DNA of 64,000 nucleotides from JAJYUU01 sp963822955 (lineage in GTDB: Bacteria; Actinomycetota; Actinomycetes; Streptosporangiales; Streptosporangiaceae). Position numbers and translations under genes: made by a program. The DNA lies in assembly GCA_963822955.1 (NCBI GenBank), contig CAWGJS010000008.1, positions 372,001-436,000 of the forward strand, read 5' to 3'. Of the stretch, positions 7,272 to 18,022 are shown one piece after another. Under the pieces are notes generated by a model. The model was given only the letters and a program-made list of their open reading frames with translations, made no database searches and had not been told where the DNA came from. Each line of letters begins with the position of its first letter. Position 1 is the stretch's first letter.

Positions 7272-7922
7272 ATGCGTCAGCCGCACTCAGGCTCTGGCTC
7301 GCCCGTCGCGATCAACAAGTACTTGCTGCCACGCGAAGTTCAGGTGGCAACGGTCCGCCAGCATCCCGCGGTACTGATACCGGCGAGTGCGCAGACCCTA
7401 ATCGGCCTGCTGATCGCAGGCGTAGTCAGCGCCACGGTCCTGCACGGCACCGCAGGCCTCGTGCTCTGGATCCTCTGGCTGGTGCTGCTGCTCCGGCTCG
7501 TCTGGAAGGTCATGAACTGGTCAGTTGACTATTTCGTGGTCACCAGCGAACGCCTACTCCTGGCGACAGGATTCCTGACGCGCCAGGTCAACATGATGCC
7601 GCTGACCAAGGTCACGGACATGAGCTTCAAGCGCTCGTTCGCAGGGCGGCTCTTTGGCTACGGCGAGTTCATCGTGGAGTCGGCCGGCCAGGACCAGGCT
7701 CTGCGAAACGTCGAATTTATTCCTTACCCCGAGCAGCTTTACCTGCTCATTTGTGGGATGCTCTTTCCGTCGAGCGCAGACGACATGGAAGACGGGGATC
7801 CCTCGGATCAGCCCCCAGACCTCTGGGACGATCCGGACGACGGTGACCCTCTGCCGCCAGGCCCCGACGCTGACGTTATGGGGAGGAAGCCCCGGCCTCC
7901 AGTCCCGGCGGACGAACTCTGA
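7272..7922 (+). CDS. PH-domain (YdbS/bPH2-like) membrane protein
   Basis: The product is 216 aa. Two adjacent membrane helices at about residues 40-80 precede a bacterial PH-like domain (VDYFVVTSERLLLATGFLTR... and VNMMPLTKVTDMSFKRS), the layout of bPH2 proteins. The C-terminal 50 residues are acidic and proline-rich and probably disordered. It is separated by 2 nt from the small membrane protein upstream and ends at a strong hairpin shared with the convergent NUDIX gene. The family is membrane-associated with no settled function. Confidence 0.8.
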   Translation: MRQPHSGSGSPVAINKYLLPREVQVATVRQHPAVLIPASAQTLIGLLIAGVVSATVLHGTAGLVLWILWLVLLLRLVWKVMNWSVDYFVVTSERLLLATGFLTRQVNMMPLTKVTDMSFKRSFAGRLFGYGEFIVESAGQDQALRNVEFIPYPEQLYLLICGMLFPSSADDMEDGDPSDQPPDLWDDPDDGDPLPPGPDADVMGRKPRPPVPADEL

Positions 7923-7950
7923 TCCAAGCGCTCTGCCCCTTCCCCGGGGT

Positions 7951-7994
7951 TCGTGCGGCCGGATGACACCCGCATCAAGCATCCGGCCGCACGA
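7951..7994. terminator. Bidirectional hairpin terminator
   Basis: A perfect 15-bp stem (left arm 7951-7965, right arm 7980-7994, core GTGCGGCCGGATG) encloses a 14-nt loop. It lies between the convergent PH-domain gene and NUDIX gene, with no long T tract. The placement fits a terminator for both. Confidence 0.7.
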
Positions 7995-8027
7995 GCTTGT
8001 CTGCCCTCGCCGGGCCGGACCTTCTGC

Positions 8028-8441
8028 TCAGCGCTCGGACGGCAACTGGCGGTACCACGCGGCGATCGACCGCTTGTAGCCCGCTGGCATGCGCAGCTCA
8101 GCCGCGGCTGCCTGAGTGAACAGTCCCGCTTCCCTGTGCTCGTGGCTGAGAGCCGCCTCCCCGGTCCCCGTCGCCGGGTGGCAGCCATAGGTCAGCACGA
8201 GCACATCGGCGCCGTCGGCAATGTGGTATTGCCAGGCGTCAATCAGCGCGCCAGCTGACACCGTCCAGCCAGTCTCCTCGGCGACCTCGCGCTCAGCGCA
8301 GCGGGCCGGGTCTTCGCCAAGCTCCAGCTTGCCGCCGGGAAGCTCCCATTCGTCGCGCTCGTTGCGCAGCAGGAGGACAAGACCAGCCCGGACGACAACT
8401 CCCTTAACCGAGACTGGGTACAGCTGCGATCGGTACGTCAT
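8028..8441 (-). CDS. NUDIX hydrolase
   Basis: The product is 137 aa. It contains a complete Nudix box at residues 37-59: GKLELGEDPARCAEREVAEE followed by TGW, with the expected Gly, Glu and REx2EE residues. Such enzymes hydrolyse nucleoside diphosphates linked to another moiety, using Mg2+. No substrate-specific signature is evident. It is divergent from murJ, with a 201-bp spacer holding weak promoter-like sequences, and converges on the PH-domain gene. Confidence 0.87.
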   Translation of the reverse strand: MTYRSQLYPVSVKGVVVRAGLVLLLRNERDEWELPGGKLELGEDPARCAEREVAEETGWTVSAGALIDAWQYHIADGADVLVLTYGCHPATGTGEAALSHEHREAGLFTQAAAAELRMPAGYKRSIAAWYRQLPSER

Positions 8442-8642
8442 GCCTGGCAGGGACCCTCCGCCGTAACTACTTGTCCACTTGTCGGCTCACTTCGCCGTGT
8501 AATCTCATTGCACGGTTGGCGCGTCTAGCTTGCACACCATTTCGGCTCGTGCCGATCCCTAAGCCTGCCGGCCAGCAGCCGCAGCAACCCGCGAGCAGCA
8601 GAGGTCAGGAATGGGCGTGCGGACGAGCTCAGGTGGTAGCAC

Positions 8643-10316
8643 GTGACCGGCCTGGCTTCAGCCGCCAGGGGGCGGACCAGGCGCCGGCTGCCGGACGCGC
8701 CAGGTATCGCCCGCGGTGCCGCCGTCATCGCCGGGCTGACCGTGTTCTCGCGGATCTTCGGCCTAGTCCGGACCGTGGTCTTCGCTCAGACCGTCGGCGC
8801 GACGTGCCTGGGCACTGCCTATGCGACGGCAAACCAGGTGCCCAACCTGGTTTACGAGCTCGTGCTCGGGGGCGCGCTGACCAGCGCCATGGTTCCGGTG
8901 CTGGCCCGTTCCGCCGAGCGGTCGGCTACCGACCCGGAACAGAAGGCACTGGTCAGCCAGATCACCTCAGCGCTACTGACCTGGTCAGTGCTGATCCTAG
9001 TGCCGCTGACCCTCATCATCATCGCGGTCGCCGGGCCGGTCGCCTCCTTCCTCAACCCGGTCAACCCCAACGCGCACTGCGTACGCGCGGACGTGGTCGC
9101 GACCACCGCGGACATGCTGCGCGTCTTCGCGCCGCAGGTCGTCCTGTACGGCCTGTCCGTGGTGCTGTTCGGCCTCCTGCAGGCTTATCGCCGGTTCGCC
9201 GGATACGCTCTCGCACCGCTCGTCTCCAGCCTCGTGCTGATCGCCTCTTACCTGGCGTTCGCGCCGCTTGGTAAGGGGCTGCCGCTAGCCAAGCTGCCCG
9301 TTACCGCTCAGCTGGTCTTGTCGGTTGGGACCACGCTCGGGATCGCTGCCCTGGCCTTCGTGCCCGCGGTGCCGACCTGGAGGCTGCGGCTGCGCCTGCG
9401 GCCGCAACTGCGGTTCCCGCCCGGCGTAGCGCGCCGCGCGGGCGGCCTGGCCCTTGTCGGCGTCATCGAGCTTGTGGCCGCCGACCTGGCGCAGCTTGTG
9501 GTGATCACCCTGGCTAACGGTCGCGGGTCGACCGGCGCGCTGGTCCTGTTCAACTACGCGAATCAGGTCTTCAACACGCTCAACGCGGTGCTGGGCCTGT
9601 CGATCGTGCTGAGCGCCTTCCCGGTGCTGGCGGCCCGCGACGGGGCGGTATTCGACCAGACAAGTGCCGGCTCGACCCGGGCGGTCGTGCTGGCGTCCTG
9701 GCTGGGCACGGCCCTGACCGCCGCCGTCGCGGTACCGGCCGCGCATGTGCTTGCCAAAGAGCCCGGCCAGGTGTCGCAGCTGATCCTGGCCTTCGTCATG
9801 TTCGCTCCCGGCCTGGTCGGCATTGCCGTCATAGCCAACCTGTCCCGGGTGATGCTGGCCATGGGACGGCTCAAGGTCGCTGCCCTCGCGGTGACCGCCA
9901 GCTGGCTGCTCAGCATGGCGGCGATGGCGATACTGGCCGAGCTCGCACCGGCCCGCCTGGTTGTGGCCGCGCTGGCTCTCGGCACAACGATCGGCCAGAC
10001 CGCCGCTGCCATCCCCTTTGTCATCATCACGCGTCGCATCCGCGGCGCCGCTGCCGTGCGCGGAGTAGGCCGGGCGAGCCTGGCAGGCCTGGCCGCCGCC
10101 GCGGCGGGCGCCATGGCCGGCGCGGCCGTCAGCAACGCGCTCCCCGTCAGCCACAAGCTGCTGGACGCGGGCGTCGGCACCGCCGCAGCCATCTGCGCCA
10201 TCATCGCTTTCGCACTTGTCGCCTTCCTTCTCGACGACGGCGACCTGCGCGCCATCCTCGCCCGGCTGCAGCAACAGCTCGGGCGACTGCGCATGTCACG
10301 GCAGGAGGCCGGCTAG
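8643..10316 (+). CDS. murJ: MurJ/MviN-family lipid II flippase-like protein
   Basis: The product is 557 aa, starting at GTG 8643 with AGGTGG upstream. It is a polytopic membrane protein with about 14 helices and the MviN N-terminal region (ARGAAVIAGLTVFSRIFGLV, then an N-Q-V-P-N-L-V-Y-E-L stretch near residue 65). MOP-superfamily MurJ flips the peptidoglycan precursor lipid II across the membrane. Actinobacterial MurJ often carries cytoplasmic kinase-like extensions; this copy has only a short basic C-terminal tail, so it may be a second or simplified paralogue. Confidence 0.82.
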   Translation: MTGLASAARGRTRRRLPDAPGIARGAAVIAGLTVFSRIFGLVRTVVFAQTVGATCLGTAYATANQVPNLVYELVLGGALTSAMVPVLARSAERSATDPEQKALVSQITSALLTWSVLILVPLTLIIIAVAGPVASFLNPVNPNAHCVRADVVATTADMLRVFAPQVVLYGLSVVLFGLLQAYRRFAGYALAPLVSSLVLIASYLAFAPLGKGLPLAKLPVTAQLVLSVGTTLGIAALAFVPAVPTWRLRLRLRPQLRFPPGVARRAGGLALVGVIELVAADLAQLVVITLANGRGSTGALVLFNYANQVFNTLNAVLGLSIVLSAFPVLAARDGAVFDQTSAGSTRAVVLASWLGTALTAAVAVPAAHVLAKEPGQVSQLILAFVMFAPGLVGIAVIANLSRVMLAMGRLKVAALAVTASWLLSMAAMAILAELAPARLVVAALALGTTIGQTAAAIPFVIITRRIRGAAAVRGVGRASLAGLAAAAAGAMAGAAVSNALPVSHKLLDAGVGTAAAICAIIAFALVAFLLDDGDLRAILARLQQQLGRLRMSRQEAG

Positions 10317-10368
10317 CCGAGAGCGGTGGCCAGGTGTGGCGGCCGGGAAACCTGGAGACACACCAGAG

Positions 10369-10701
10369 GTGGACTGGTGGAGCGTCAGAATCGAGGCCCG
10401 CGCAGACGGGACCGGCGAGACGGACGGGAACGGGCAGCCAGCCGACTCAGCTCTTGGAGCGTTCGCAGATCTGACTCAGCCCTATGACGGCAGCATTGCC
10501 GTCGGCGCCGAGCCACCGCGCTGGACTGCAAGGGTCAGCATTGAGGCCGCCGGCGCTAGTGAGGCAGTGGCCGAGGCTGTCCGGCTGGTGACAACCCTGG
10601 CGGCCGACGCGGGTCTGCCCGGCTGGCCTGTGGTCAGGGCAGCGGCCGTCCGGCAGGACGTAGCCGACGACCTGAGCGACCTGCCGTTCGCGGCGCAGTG
10701 A
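10369..10701 (+). CDS. Hypothetical protein
   Basis: The product is 110 aa from the GTG at 10369, the first plausible start after the murJ stop. Composition is acidic, with an alternating strand/helix pattern (WTARVSIEAAGASEAVAEAV and VVRAAAVRQDVADDL). No known domain is recognised. It lies 52 nt downstream of murJ on the same strand and may be cotranscribed with it. Confidence 0.5.
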   Translation: MDWWSVRIEARADGTGETDGNGQPADSALGAFADLTQPYDGSIAVGAEPPRWTARVSIEAAGASEAVAEAVRLVTTLAADAGLPGWPVVRAAAVRQDVADDLSDLPFAAQ

Positions 10702-10793
10702 TCAAATGGCGGGATTGACGTCTGGTTACTTATGAGACTCATCTGGTGAGCAGCTGAAGGAGCTGTGCGCGGTCCAGACCAGGGGCTGGCGGC

Positions 10794-11264
10794 GTGGAGT
10801 GGCAGCCCGATTGCTCGATCTGCTTCCTGATGCCGGGACGTTCGATCTCCGGCACCGACCAGGCCGTGGCCGCCGAGGAACGCGAGTACGTCCGCGCCGT
10901 GCAGGCCGAACCGGACCCGGCGCGGAAGCTGCAGCTCTACGCTCACGCCATCCGGGAGGTGCAGGCCCGGATGGCGCCGCTGTTCGTCGCCCTCCGCGAC
11001 GCCGCTACCACCGAGCCCGACGCATACGAGGTCTGGCGGCAGATCAGCGACCGGCGGGCGGCCAACATGCGCAAGCTGGTCCGCGATCTCCGCCAGGCCG
11101 GCGGGCTCCGGCCGGGTCTGTCGATCGCAGACGCGGCAGACATGATCTGGGCGACGAACAGCCCGGAACTCTACCTGCTGCTCACCGCCGAGCGGAAGTG
11201 GACGGCTGACCACTACGAGACCTGGCTCGCTGAAACCTGGTGCCGTCTCCTGCTCCCCGACTGA
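10794..11264 (+). pseudogene. TetR-family regulator fragment lacking the DNA-binding domain
   Basis: The frame encodes 156 aa. From about residue 20 onward it matches the C-terminal ligand-binding half of the TetR group seen at 1303 (AEPDPARKLQLYAHAIREV..., then SPELYLLLTAERKW...YETWLAET). The helix-turn-helix that should come first is absent, and upstream sequence does not supply it in any frame. It is most simply a 5'-truncated pseudogene. Expression as a DNA-binding-deficient protein is possible but unsupported. Confidence 0.6.
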
Positions 11265-11451
11265 AGCACCACCCGGAACCGGCACAAACAGGCCCAGCCA
11301 GCGATGAGGCTGGCAAAGAAGTGGCCCTCTGCAGAACCGCTCCCGGACCTGTGATTGCCCATGATGTGCGGGCTCGTGAGGGCCTCCGCGGTCACGGATG
11401 CCGAGAGCAGGGATGCCCGGCAGCTCGCTGCCGGAGAAGTCCCTGCTCAGG

Positions 11452-11543
11452 TGGCGGAGGCTCGGGGATTTGAACCCCGGATGGGCGCGAACCCAAACCG
11501 CATTAGCAGTGCGGCGCCATAGACCGGACTAGGCGAAGCCTCC
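11452..11543 (-). tRNA. tRNA-Ser (anticodon GCU)
   Basis: Class II tRNA, 92 nt with an encoded CCA at 11452-11454. The acceptor stem is GGAGGCT/AGCCTCC with discriminator G. The anticodon loop CTGCTAA gives GCU, which reads AGC/AGU. A long variable arm is present, as expected for serine. Confidence 0.92.
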
Positions 11544-11630
11544 TGGTAGCCCTACCGGGCCGGCCCCTAGGGTACCGGGACCGCCCGCCGGTGAGCAAAG
11601 GACGGTAGGGCAAGCTAGCCGGCGGTCAGA

Positions 11631-13274
<1,644 letters not shown>

Positions 13275-13415
13275 GGCCGACCCCCTGCGAGATATGTAGG
13301 CCCGACATCGCCGAGGCCGACATGTCCGCCTGGCGTGTAATTACCTCACGGTAGCGGCAAAAGGTCAGTTCATCCAGGCCGCTGCACGAGGTTCACGCGG
13401 GCTGCCTCGGTGCGC

Positions 13416-14084
13416 TCAGTGAGGCTGGAGCTCAGTATCGATGCGGAGCTTGGCGACGGCCCGCGACACGGTGCTCTTCACGGTGCCGAGGCTGACGCCC
13501 AGGACTTCGGCGACCTCCGCTTCGGTCATGTCCTCGTAGTACCGCAGCACGACCGCGTCCCGCATGCGCTGCGGCAGCCGGCCAATGGCTCGCCGCAGCG
13601 ACTCCTGCATCTCGCTGGCGGCCGAGTGATCAGCCACCGCCTGATCCGGGATCTCGTCGGTCGGGAACTCCTCCACCCGGCGCCTGCGCCAGGACGAGAT
13701 GTGCGTGTTCACCATCGCCCGGCGGACATAGCCGTCGACCGCGGCGCGGTCCTCGATGCGGTTCCAGGCCAGATAGGTCTTGGCGAGTGCCGACTGAACG
13801 AGGTCCTCGGCATCGGCGCGGTTCCCGGTCAGCCCGTAGGCGGACCGCAGCAGGGCCCGGCGGCGCGCCCGCACGAACTCACGGAAGTCACGGTCATCGA
13901 CCGGCAAGAGCGGATCGGCGCCGCCGGGGTCGGCGTCGTCCTCGCTCCCGGGTCTGCAGTCCTCGTCAGCGTCGCTTGCCGCGGCGCGCAGTCCCACGCC
14001 TGATGCGCTCGCGTATGTGCTGGTAATGCAGCGATCGCCCCCGACGTCCACACACCAACCGTACCCACTACACCCCGAGCACAT
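13416..14084 (-). CDS. SigE-family ECF RNA polymerase sigma factor
   Basis: The product is 222 aa if it starts at ATG 14084 (AGGGG 8 nt upstream). The sigma domains begin only at about residue 65 (FREFVRARRRALLRSAYGLT, sigma region 2), with the region 4 HTH at about 165-215 (LPQRMRDAVVLRYYEDMTEA, then LGTVKSTVSRAVAKL). This is the compact SigE/SACE-type group of actinobacteria. The N-terminal 60 residues are cysteine- and acid-rich, so a later GTG start (for example 13997) is possible. No anti-sigma gene is adjacent. Confidence 0.87.
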   Translation of the reverse strand: MCSGCSGYGWCVDVGGDRCITSTYASASGVGLRAAASDADEDCRPGSEDDADPGGADPLLPVDDRDFREFVRARRRALLRSAYGLTGNRADAEDLVQSALAKTYLAWNRIEDRAAVDGYVRRAMVNTHISSWRRRRVEEFPTDEIPDQAVADHSAASEMQESLRRAIGRLPQRMRDAVVLRYYEDMTEAEVAEVLGVSLGTVKSTVSRAVAKLRIDTELQPH

Positions 14085-14264
14085 TCAATTACCCCTGGTG
14101 ACGGCGAGTCCATGGGTCTCGGATGCTGGCAGAACGGGACGCGAAGCCGATCTGGACTTCTGATGCTTTATCTGTGACCGACGGCGGGAAAGCTAGCCAA
14201 ACCGCTTGACGGCAGCGGCGAGCGGTACGCATGGTCGTCAGGTTAGTTCTACAGCCTGGAGGAG

Positions 14265-15449
14265 ATGCAGATGCCCAGCGGGCCCGTTGGCGTCGCATGC
14301 TGCGATCGGTGCGCCGGCCGGACGGGTCACAGCTGGCATGGCGCATACGTGGCAGCCCCCGACGGCGCAAGCGTCGCGATGGACCGGGCACCGATAGCCC
14401 GGCGACGGCTTCTCAAGGCCGCTGTCTTCTCACCACAGGCCGATCCTGCGCCGCGCGGGCGCGGAATGGCCGGCCACCCCGCTCGGCGCCCGGCTGAAGC
14501 CGCCGGCCATCAGGCGGCCGACGCCGCGAGCGACGGAGATGGCGCCGACGATGCGTCCGAGTTGCCCCGCACCGTGGTCGGCACCGTTCTGGACGTCAGC
14601 CCGCACGTGCTGGTCCTGGGCACCGCCGGGCGCGAGCATCGCTTCACGATCACTGCTGATGCCGTCGCCTGGCGTGGCACCCAGTTAGAGCCGGCCGCTC
14701 TCCGCCAGAATGACCGCGCGGTCGTCCGGCTGCATCCCTCCGGCCGCAACGTCGCTGACCGGATCTGGGCCAATATCGGCCGCGTCACAGGAGTCATCAC
14801 TGAGCGGTCGGGCAACCAGCTGGTCGTTGACGAAGGCGCGACCCGCGGGCCGCAGGTCATCACGTTCCAGCGGCGCACGGTCGGCCGTATCCAGGTCCGG
14901 TTTCCCAATCTCGATCCTGGTTACCTGGTGGACATCATCGGGGTGCGCCGGGACAGCGAGCTGGTCGGGATGATCCCGGCCACCTCCCAGCCCGCTTACC
15001 CCGCCCACCGGCTGCCGCCGCCCTCGGCCGTCAGCGGCCAGGTAACGGACTTCGTCAGCGGCCACGTGACCGGCTTCGTCAGCGGATCCGCGACCTGGCA
15101 CGAGCCGCGGGACGAGCCCCCCGTCGCCCTGGGCGTCGCTTATCCCTCCCTTGACCCTGAGGCCGGCTGCGCCGAGGAGCTCGCAGGAGCCGCGCGCCAG
15201 GCGTATGCGCGCATGCCGTACCTGGCGATCGGCAGCATGCTGCGGATCAGCAACAACTGCACCGGGGCCGACAGCCTGGTGCCGGTCACCGGCTGCGCAA
15301 CGATTGCACGCATGTTCAATGACCGGTGCGTGACCTGCGGCACCTCGCCGCGCGGGCGGATCGCTGACCTCACGATGGCCAGCTTCATCGCCCTTGGCGG
15401 CGAACTCGAACGTGGCTGCTTCAATGCCACCATCACGATTGGCGAGTGA
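14265..15449 (+). CDS. Cysteine-rich protein with beta repeats and a RlpA/expansin-like C-terminal barrel
   Basis: The product is 394 aa; ATG 14265 or ATG 14271 follows a CTGGAGGAG site. Residues 1-100 are low-complexity with a CCDRC cluster and an RRRLLK stretch but no convincing signal peptide. Residues 100-235 contain two beta-rich units (VVGTVLDVSPHVLVLGTA and GRVTGVITERSGNQLVVDEG) like DUF5666-type folds. Residues 300-394 have five or more cysteines and end in IADLTMASFIALGGELERGC, which resembles the double-psi beta-barrel ending of RlpA/expansin proteins. The stop overlaps the start of the next gene, so the two are translationally coupled. The function is unknown; the domain reading is by eye. 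Confidence 0.6.
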   Translation: MQMPSGPVGVACCDRCAGRTGHSWHGAYVAAPDGASVAMDRAPIARRRLLKAAVFSPQADPAPRGRGMAGHPARRPAEAAGHQAADAASDGDGADDASELPRTVVGTVLDVSPHVLVLGTAGREHRFTITADAVAWRGTQLEPAALRQNDRAVVRLHPSGRNVADRIWANIGRVTGVITERSGNQLVVDEGATRGPQVITFQRRTVGRIQVRFPNLDPGYLVDIIGVRRDSELVGMIPATSQPAYPAHRLPPPSAVSGQVTDFVSGHVTGFVSGSATWHEPRDEPPVALGVAYPSLDPEAGCAEELAGAARQAYARMPYLAIGSMLRISNNCTGADSLVPVTGCATIARMFNDRCVTCGTSPRGRIADLTMASFIALGGELERGCFNATITIGE

Positions 15450-16405
15450 AAGTGCTGGATGCCATTCGCGAGGTCCAGATACCGCTGCTGGCGGTGCTGC
15501 TGCTTGGCGGGTGCGGCACGAAGCTCAGGCGGGCGCTTCGTACCGGCTCAGTCGACGAGGGCCTTGGCCCCACAGCGCTGTTCCCGATGCGCCTGCGCAC
15601 GCCGATGGCGATCACCGTGTGCGCGATCGAGGGCGGGCTCGGGCTTGGCCTCATTCTCACTGCCGGGCACTGCCTCTGGCCGGAAGCGCTGGCGACAATG
15701 GTCCGGGTCGGCACGGGCCTGCTGTTCGCGGTAGCGACGACCGCTCTGATCGAGCTCAGGCAGAGCCACCCGGATGTTGGCTGCGGCTGCTTCGGCGACT
15801 TCAGTACCGCACCGGTCAGCGGCCGGACGCTGGCCCGGTCCGCGCTGCTCACGGCAGCGGCCCTGGCCACCATCTTGCTGCCGCCGATCACCGGCCTGCC
15901 GACTGCGCCGGCCGCGCTCGGAATGCTCGGCGTCTTCTGCGCCGAGCTGCTGGTGATCGGTGCGCTCTCGCCGGAGGTCGGCGAGGCCCTCGTCCGGCTC
16001 GGCTACTCCGAGCCATGCGAGGTCCGCAACGTGCCGGCCGCGCGGACGCTCGCGGTGTTGCGCCGGAGCAGGCCCTGGCGCCGGTACGGTGTCATGATCA
16101 CCGTGGACGCACCTGTCGACGTCTGGCGGGAGCTGTGCTGGCGGTACGTGGTCTATCCGGCCAGTTATCTCGGACAGCCAGCCGAGATCGTCTTCGCGGT
16201 ATTCCTGCAGCAGCGGCGCCCGGCGGTGCGCGCAGCGCTCGTCGACGGCGCTAGCGGCCTGCCGGTGCCCTGGCCAGCGGCTGCTAGAGGATCAAAACGG
16301 TCGCTCCTGGGCTCCCGGCGGCCCGCCCTTCGCCTCCCGTCCGCGATCCAGGCGAACGGCGTGCGAGCGGCGCAGGCGGATCTGCCGGTGTCTAGCGATC
16401 TCTAG
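15446..16405 (+). CDS. MauE-like/DoxX-related redox-associated membrane protein
   Basis: The product is 319 aa. GTG 15446 overlaps the previous stop in a GTGA arrangement. Four or so membrane helices lie between residues 8 and 175, and the loop motif HPDVGCGCFGDF near residue 112 is the hallmark of MauE-like proteins, where paired cysteines support disulfide formation in periplasmic partners. The C-terminal 120 residues are soluble and basic, which is unusual for MauE. Coupling to a cysteine-rich protein suggests it oxidises or protects that partner; this is inference. No methylamine dehydrogenase genes are in the window. Confidence 0.68.
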   Translation: MKVLDAIREVQIPLLAVLLLGGCGTKLRRALRTGSVDEGLGPTALFPMRLRTPMAITVCAIEGGLGLGLILTAGHCLWPEALATMVRVGTGLLFAVATTALIELRQSHPDVGCGCFGDFSTAPVSGRTLARSALLTAAALATILLPPITGLPTAPAALGMLGVFCAELLVIGALSPEVGEALVRLGYSEPCEVRNVPAARTLAVLRRSRPWRRYGVMITVDAPVDVWRELCWRYVVYPASYLGQPAEIVFAVFLQQRRPAVRAALVDGASGLPVPWPAAARGSKRSLLGSRRPALRLPSAIQANGVRAAQADLPVSSDL

Positions 16406-16522
16406 CCTCATTCCTAGACAGCCCAAGAATTCGTCATAACCAGCCCCGCCTCCGGCCAGTTGGTCGGGTCACATGGCGGGCCTGCCTAGGCTGATGGGAT
16501 GCCGAAAGCGCTCCCAGCGGCC

Positions 16523-17704
16523 CTAAGCGGGCTGAGTGCGAAGGAACCGCCCGAAATGCGGAACCGTGAATGCGATCAGCCCGCGTTCAGAGCTGTAGAT
16601 CAGGCCCTTCTTGATGAGGTTGTCCCGGGCCGGGGACACGCTTGACGGCTTGCGGCCAAGCTCCTCGGCGACCTGCGCCGTCTGGACAGGGTCATCGCCG
16701 AGCATCGCCATCGCACGCATGTACTCGCGCTCGGCCGGAGTCGCCCGCTCGTACCGGCTGCCGAAGAAGCCGATGGCCAGCTCACTGGCGGCGACTGGCC
16801 CGGCGACGCTGACATCACGTGCCGTCACCGGGCTCGACGCCGCGACGTCCCAGGTCACTTTGCCGTAAGCCTGAACGAAGTAGGGGTAGCCGTCAGCCGC
16901 CGCATACAGCGCGTCCAGGGCGGCCGCCTCGAAGTCGGCACCCTCGCGCCGGGCCGGCGCCAGCAGGGCAACGTCAGCAGACTCACGGTCCAGTCGGTCG
17001 ATCGCCACATACCGGAACAGCCGCTCCGAGTAGCTCTTGCTCGCCGACAGAACAGACGGCAGGTGCGGCAGGCCCGCGCCGACGACAATCAGCGGCCCGT
17101 TGCTCTGCGACAGTTCATGGCAGGCCGCGCACAGCGCCGAGATGTCGAGCGCCGGGATGTCCTGCATCTCGTCTACGAACAGCGCGATCCCCACGCCAAG
17201 GTCAGCGGCAACCGAGGCAGCGTCGGCGAACAGTTCGGTGAGGTCCACCTCAAGGTCGCCCGAGTCCGCGCGGCCTCGCACGGCCGGGGCGTCGATGCCC
17301 AGCTGGGTCACGATCGAGCCCTTCGGGGCCCTGGCATCCCGTGCGGCGAACGCCTTGAGAACGCCCAGGAAGTGGTCGATCCGATCGGGCGCGCGGTGCC
17401 GCGGCGCAAGTTCCCGCACCGCTATGTGCAGCGCGCTCGCGACCGGGCGCCGGATCGACTGGTCCGGCCTGGCCTCAAGCTTGCCGGTGCCCCACAAGCG
17501 CTGCATGGCCATCGAGCGGAACGAGTTGAGCAGTACGGTCTTGCCGACTCCGCGCAGCCCGGTCAGCACCATGCTGCGCTCCGGCCGGCCGCGCGCCACG
17601 CGCTCCAGCACCACCTCGAACTGGGCGATCTCCCGGTCACGCCCGGCCAGCTCGGGCGGCCGCTGCCCGGCGCCGGGCGCGTACGGATTCCGCACAGGGT
17701 CCAT
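16523..17704 (-). CDS. AAA-type ATP-binding protein (orc1/cdc6-like or STAND-like)
   Basis: The product is 393 aa starting at ATG 17704; the frame extends further upstream but the MDPVRNPYAPGAGQRPPEL start is typical. Walker A is GLRGVGKT at residues 49-56 and Walker B is IALFVDEMQDIP near 190. A C-terminal winged-helix-like region (QTAQVAEELGRKPSSVSPAR) follows. These ATPases in actinobacteria are usually single genes of uncertain role, possibly coupling ATP hydrolysis to DNA or protein remodelling. No partner gene is adjacent. Confidence 0.8.
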   Translation of the reverse strand: MDPVRNPYAPGAGQRPPELAGRDREIAQFEVVLERVARGRPERSMVLTGLRGVGKTVLLNSFRSMAMQRLWGTGKLEARPDQSIRRPVASALHIAVRELAPRHRAPDRIDHFLGVLKAFAARDARAPKGSIVTQLGIDAPAVRGRADSGDLEVDLTELFADAASVAADLGVGIALFVDEMQDIPALDISALCAACHELSQSNGPLIVVGAGLPHLPSVLSASKSYSERLFRYVAIDRLDRESADVALLAPARREGADFEAAALDALYAAADGYPYFVQAYGKVTWDVAASSPVTARDVSVAGPVAASELAIGFFGSRYERATPAEREYMRAMAMLGDDPVQTAQVAEELGRKPSSVSPARDNLIKKGLIYSSERGLIAFTVPHFGRFLRTQPA

Positions 17705-18022
17705 ACGCAGGAGAGTATGAGCCGATCTAGCGCATTCCTTAGATTCGCGTAGAAACCGCTGCCGGCGTGTCGCGCTGCGACCGGGCCGAGCGACGCTACC
17801 GGGAGTTGATGCCACCGGACGAGACAGCGAACGGGGCCATTAGTTCGCTGTCATCGCCCGGCGGACGGTGCCCCGCGCCTACGGGTGCGGCCACGGCACG
17901 GTGCTTGCCCCTAGCCACGGACTCCACAGGCCTCCGGTTCAACATCGCAAGCAAATTCTTTCCGGAAACGGGGCCGCCAGCGCCAGTGCCGCCCGCAGCT
18001 ACGCCGCAGGAGCCGCGCCGGG
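17705..18022. other. Intergenic stretch with no supported gene
   Basis: This 318-bp stretch lies between the start of the AAA ATPase gene and the end of the CtaG-like gene, both on the minus strand. Open frames here are shadows without plausible starts. It must contain the ATPase promoter; CATACT at about 17712-17717 on the minus strand is a weak -10 candidate close to the ATG. No strong terminator hairpin was seen. Confidence 0.45.

Noticed and set aside
9285..10274. Minus-strand open frame of 329 codons in murJ
   Set aside because: Composition is Gly/Arg/Gln/Asp-rich without domain or hydrophobic core, as expected for a shadow of a membrane protein gene.
14380..14420. Twin-arginine-like RRRLLK motif in the barrel protein
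   Set aside because: No hydrophobic stretch follows, so a Tat signal peptide is not supported from this start.
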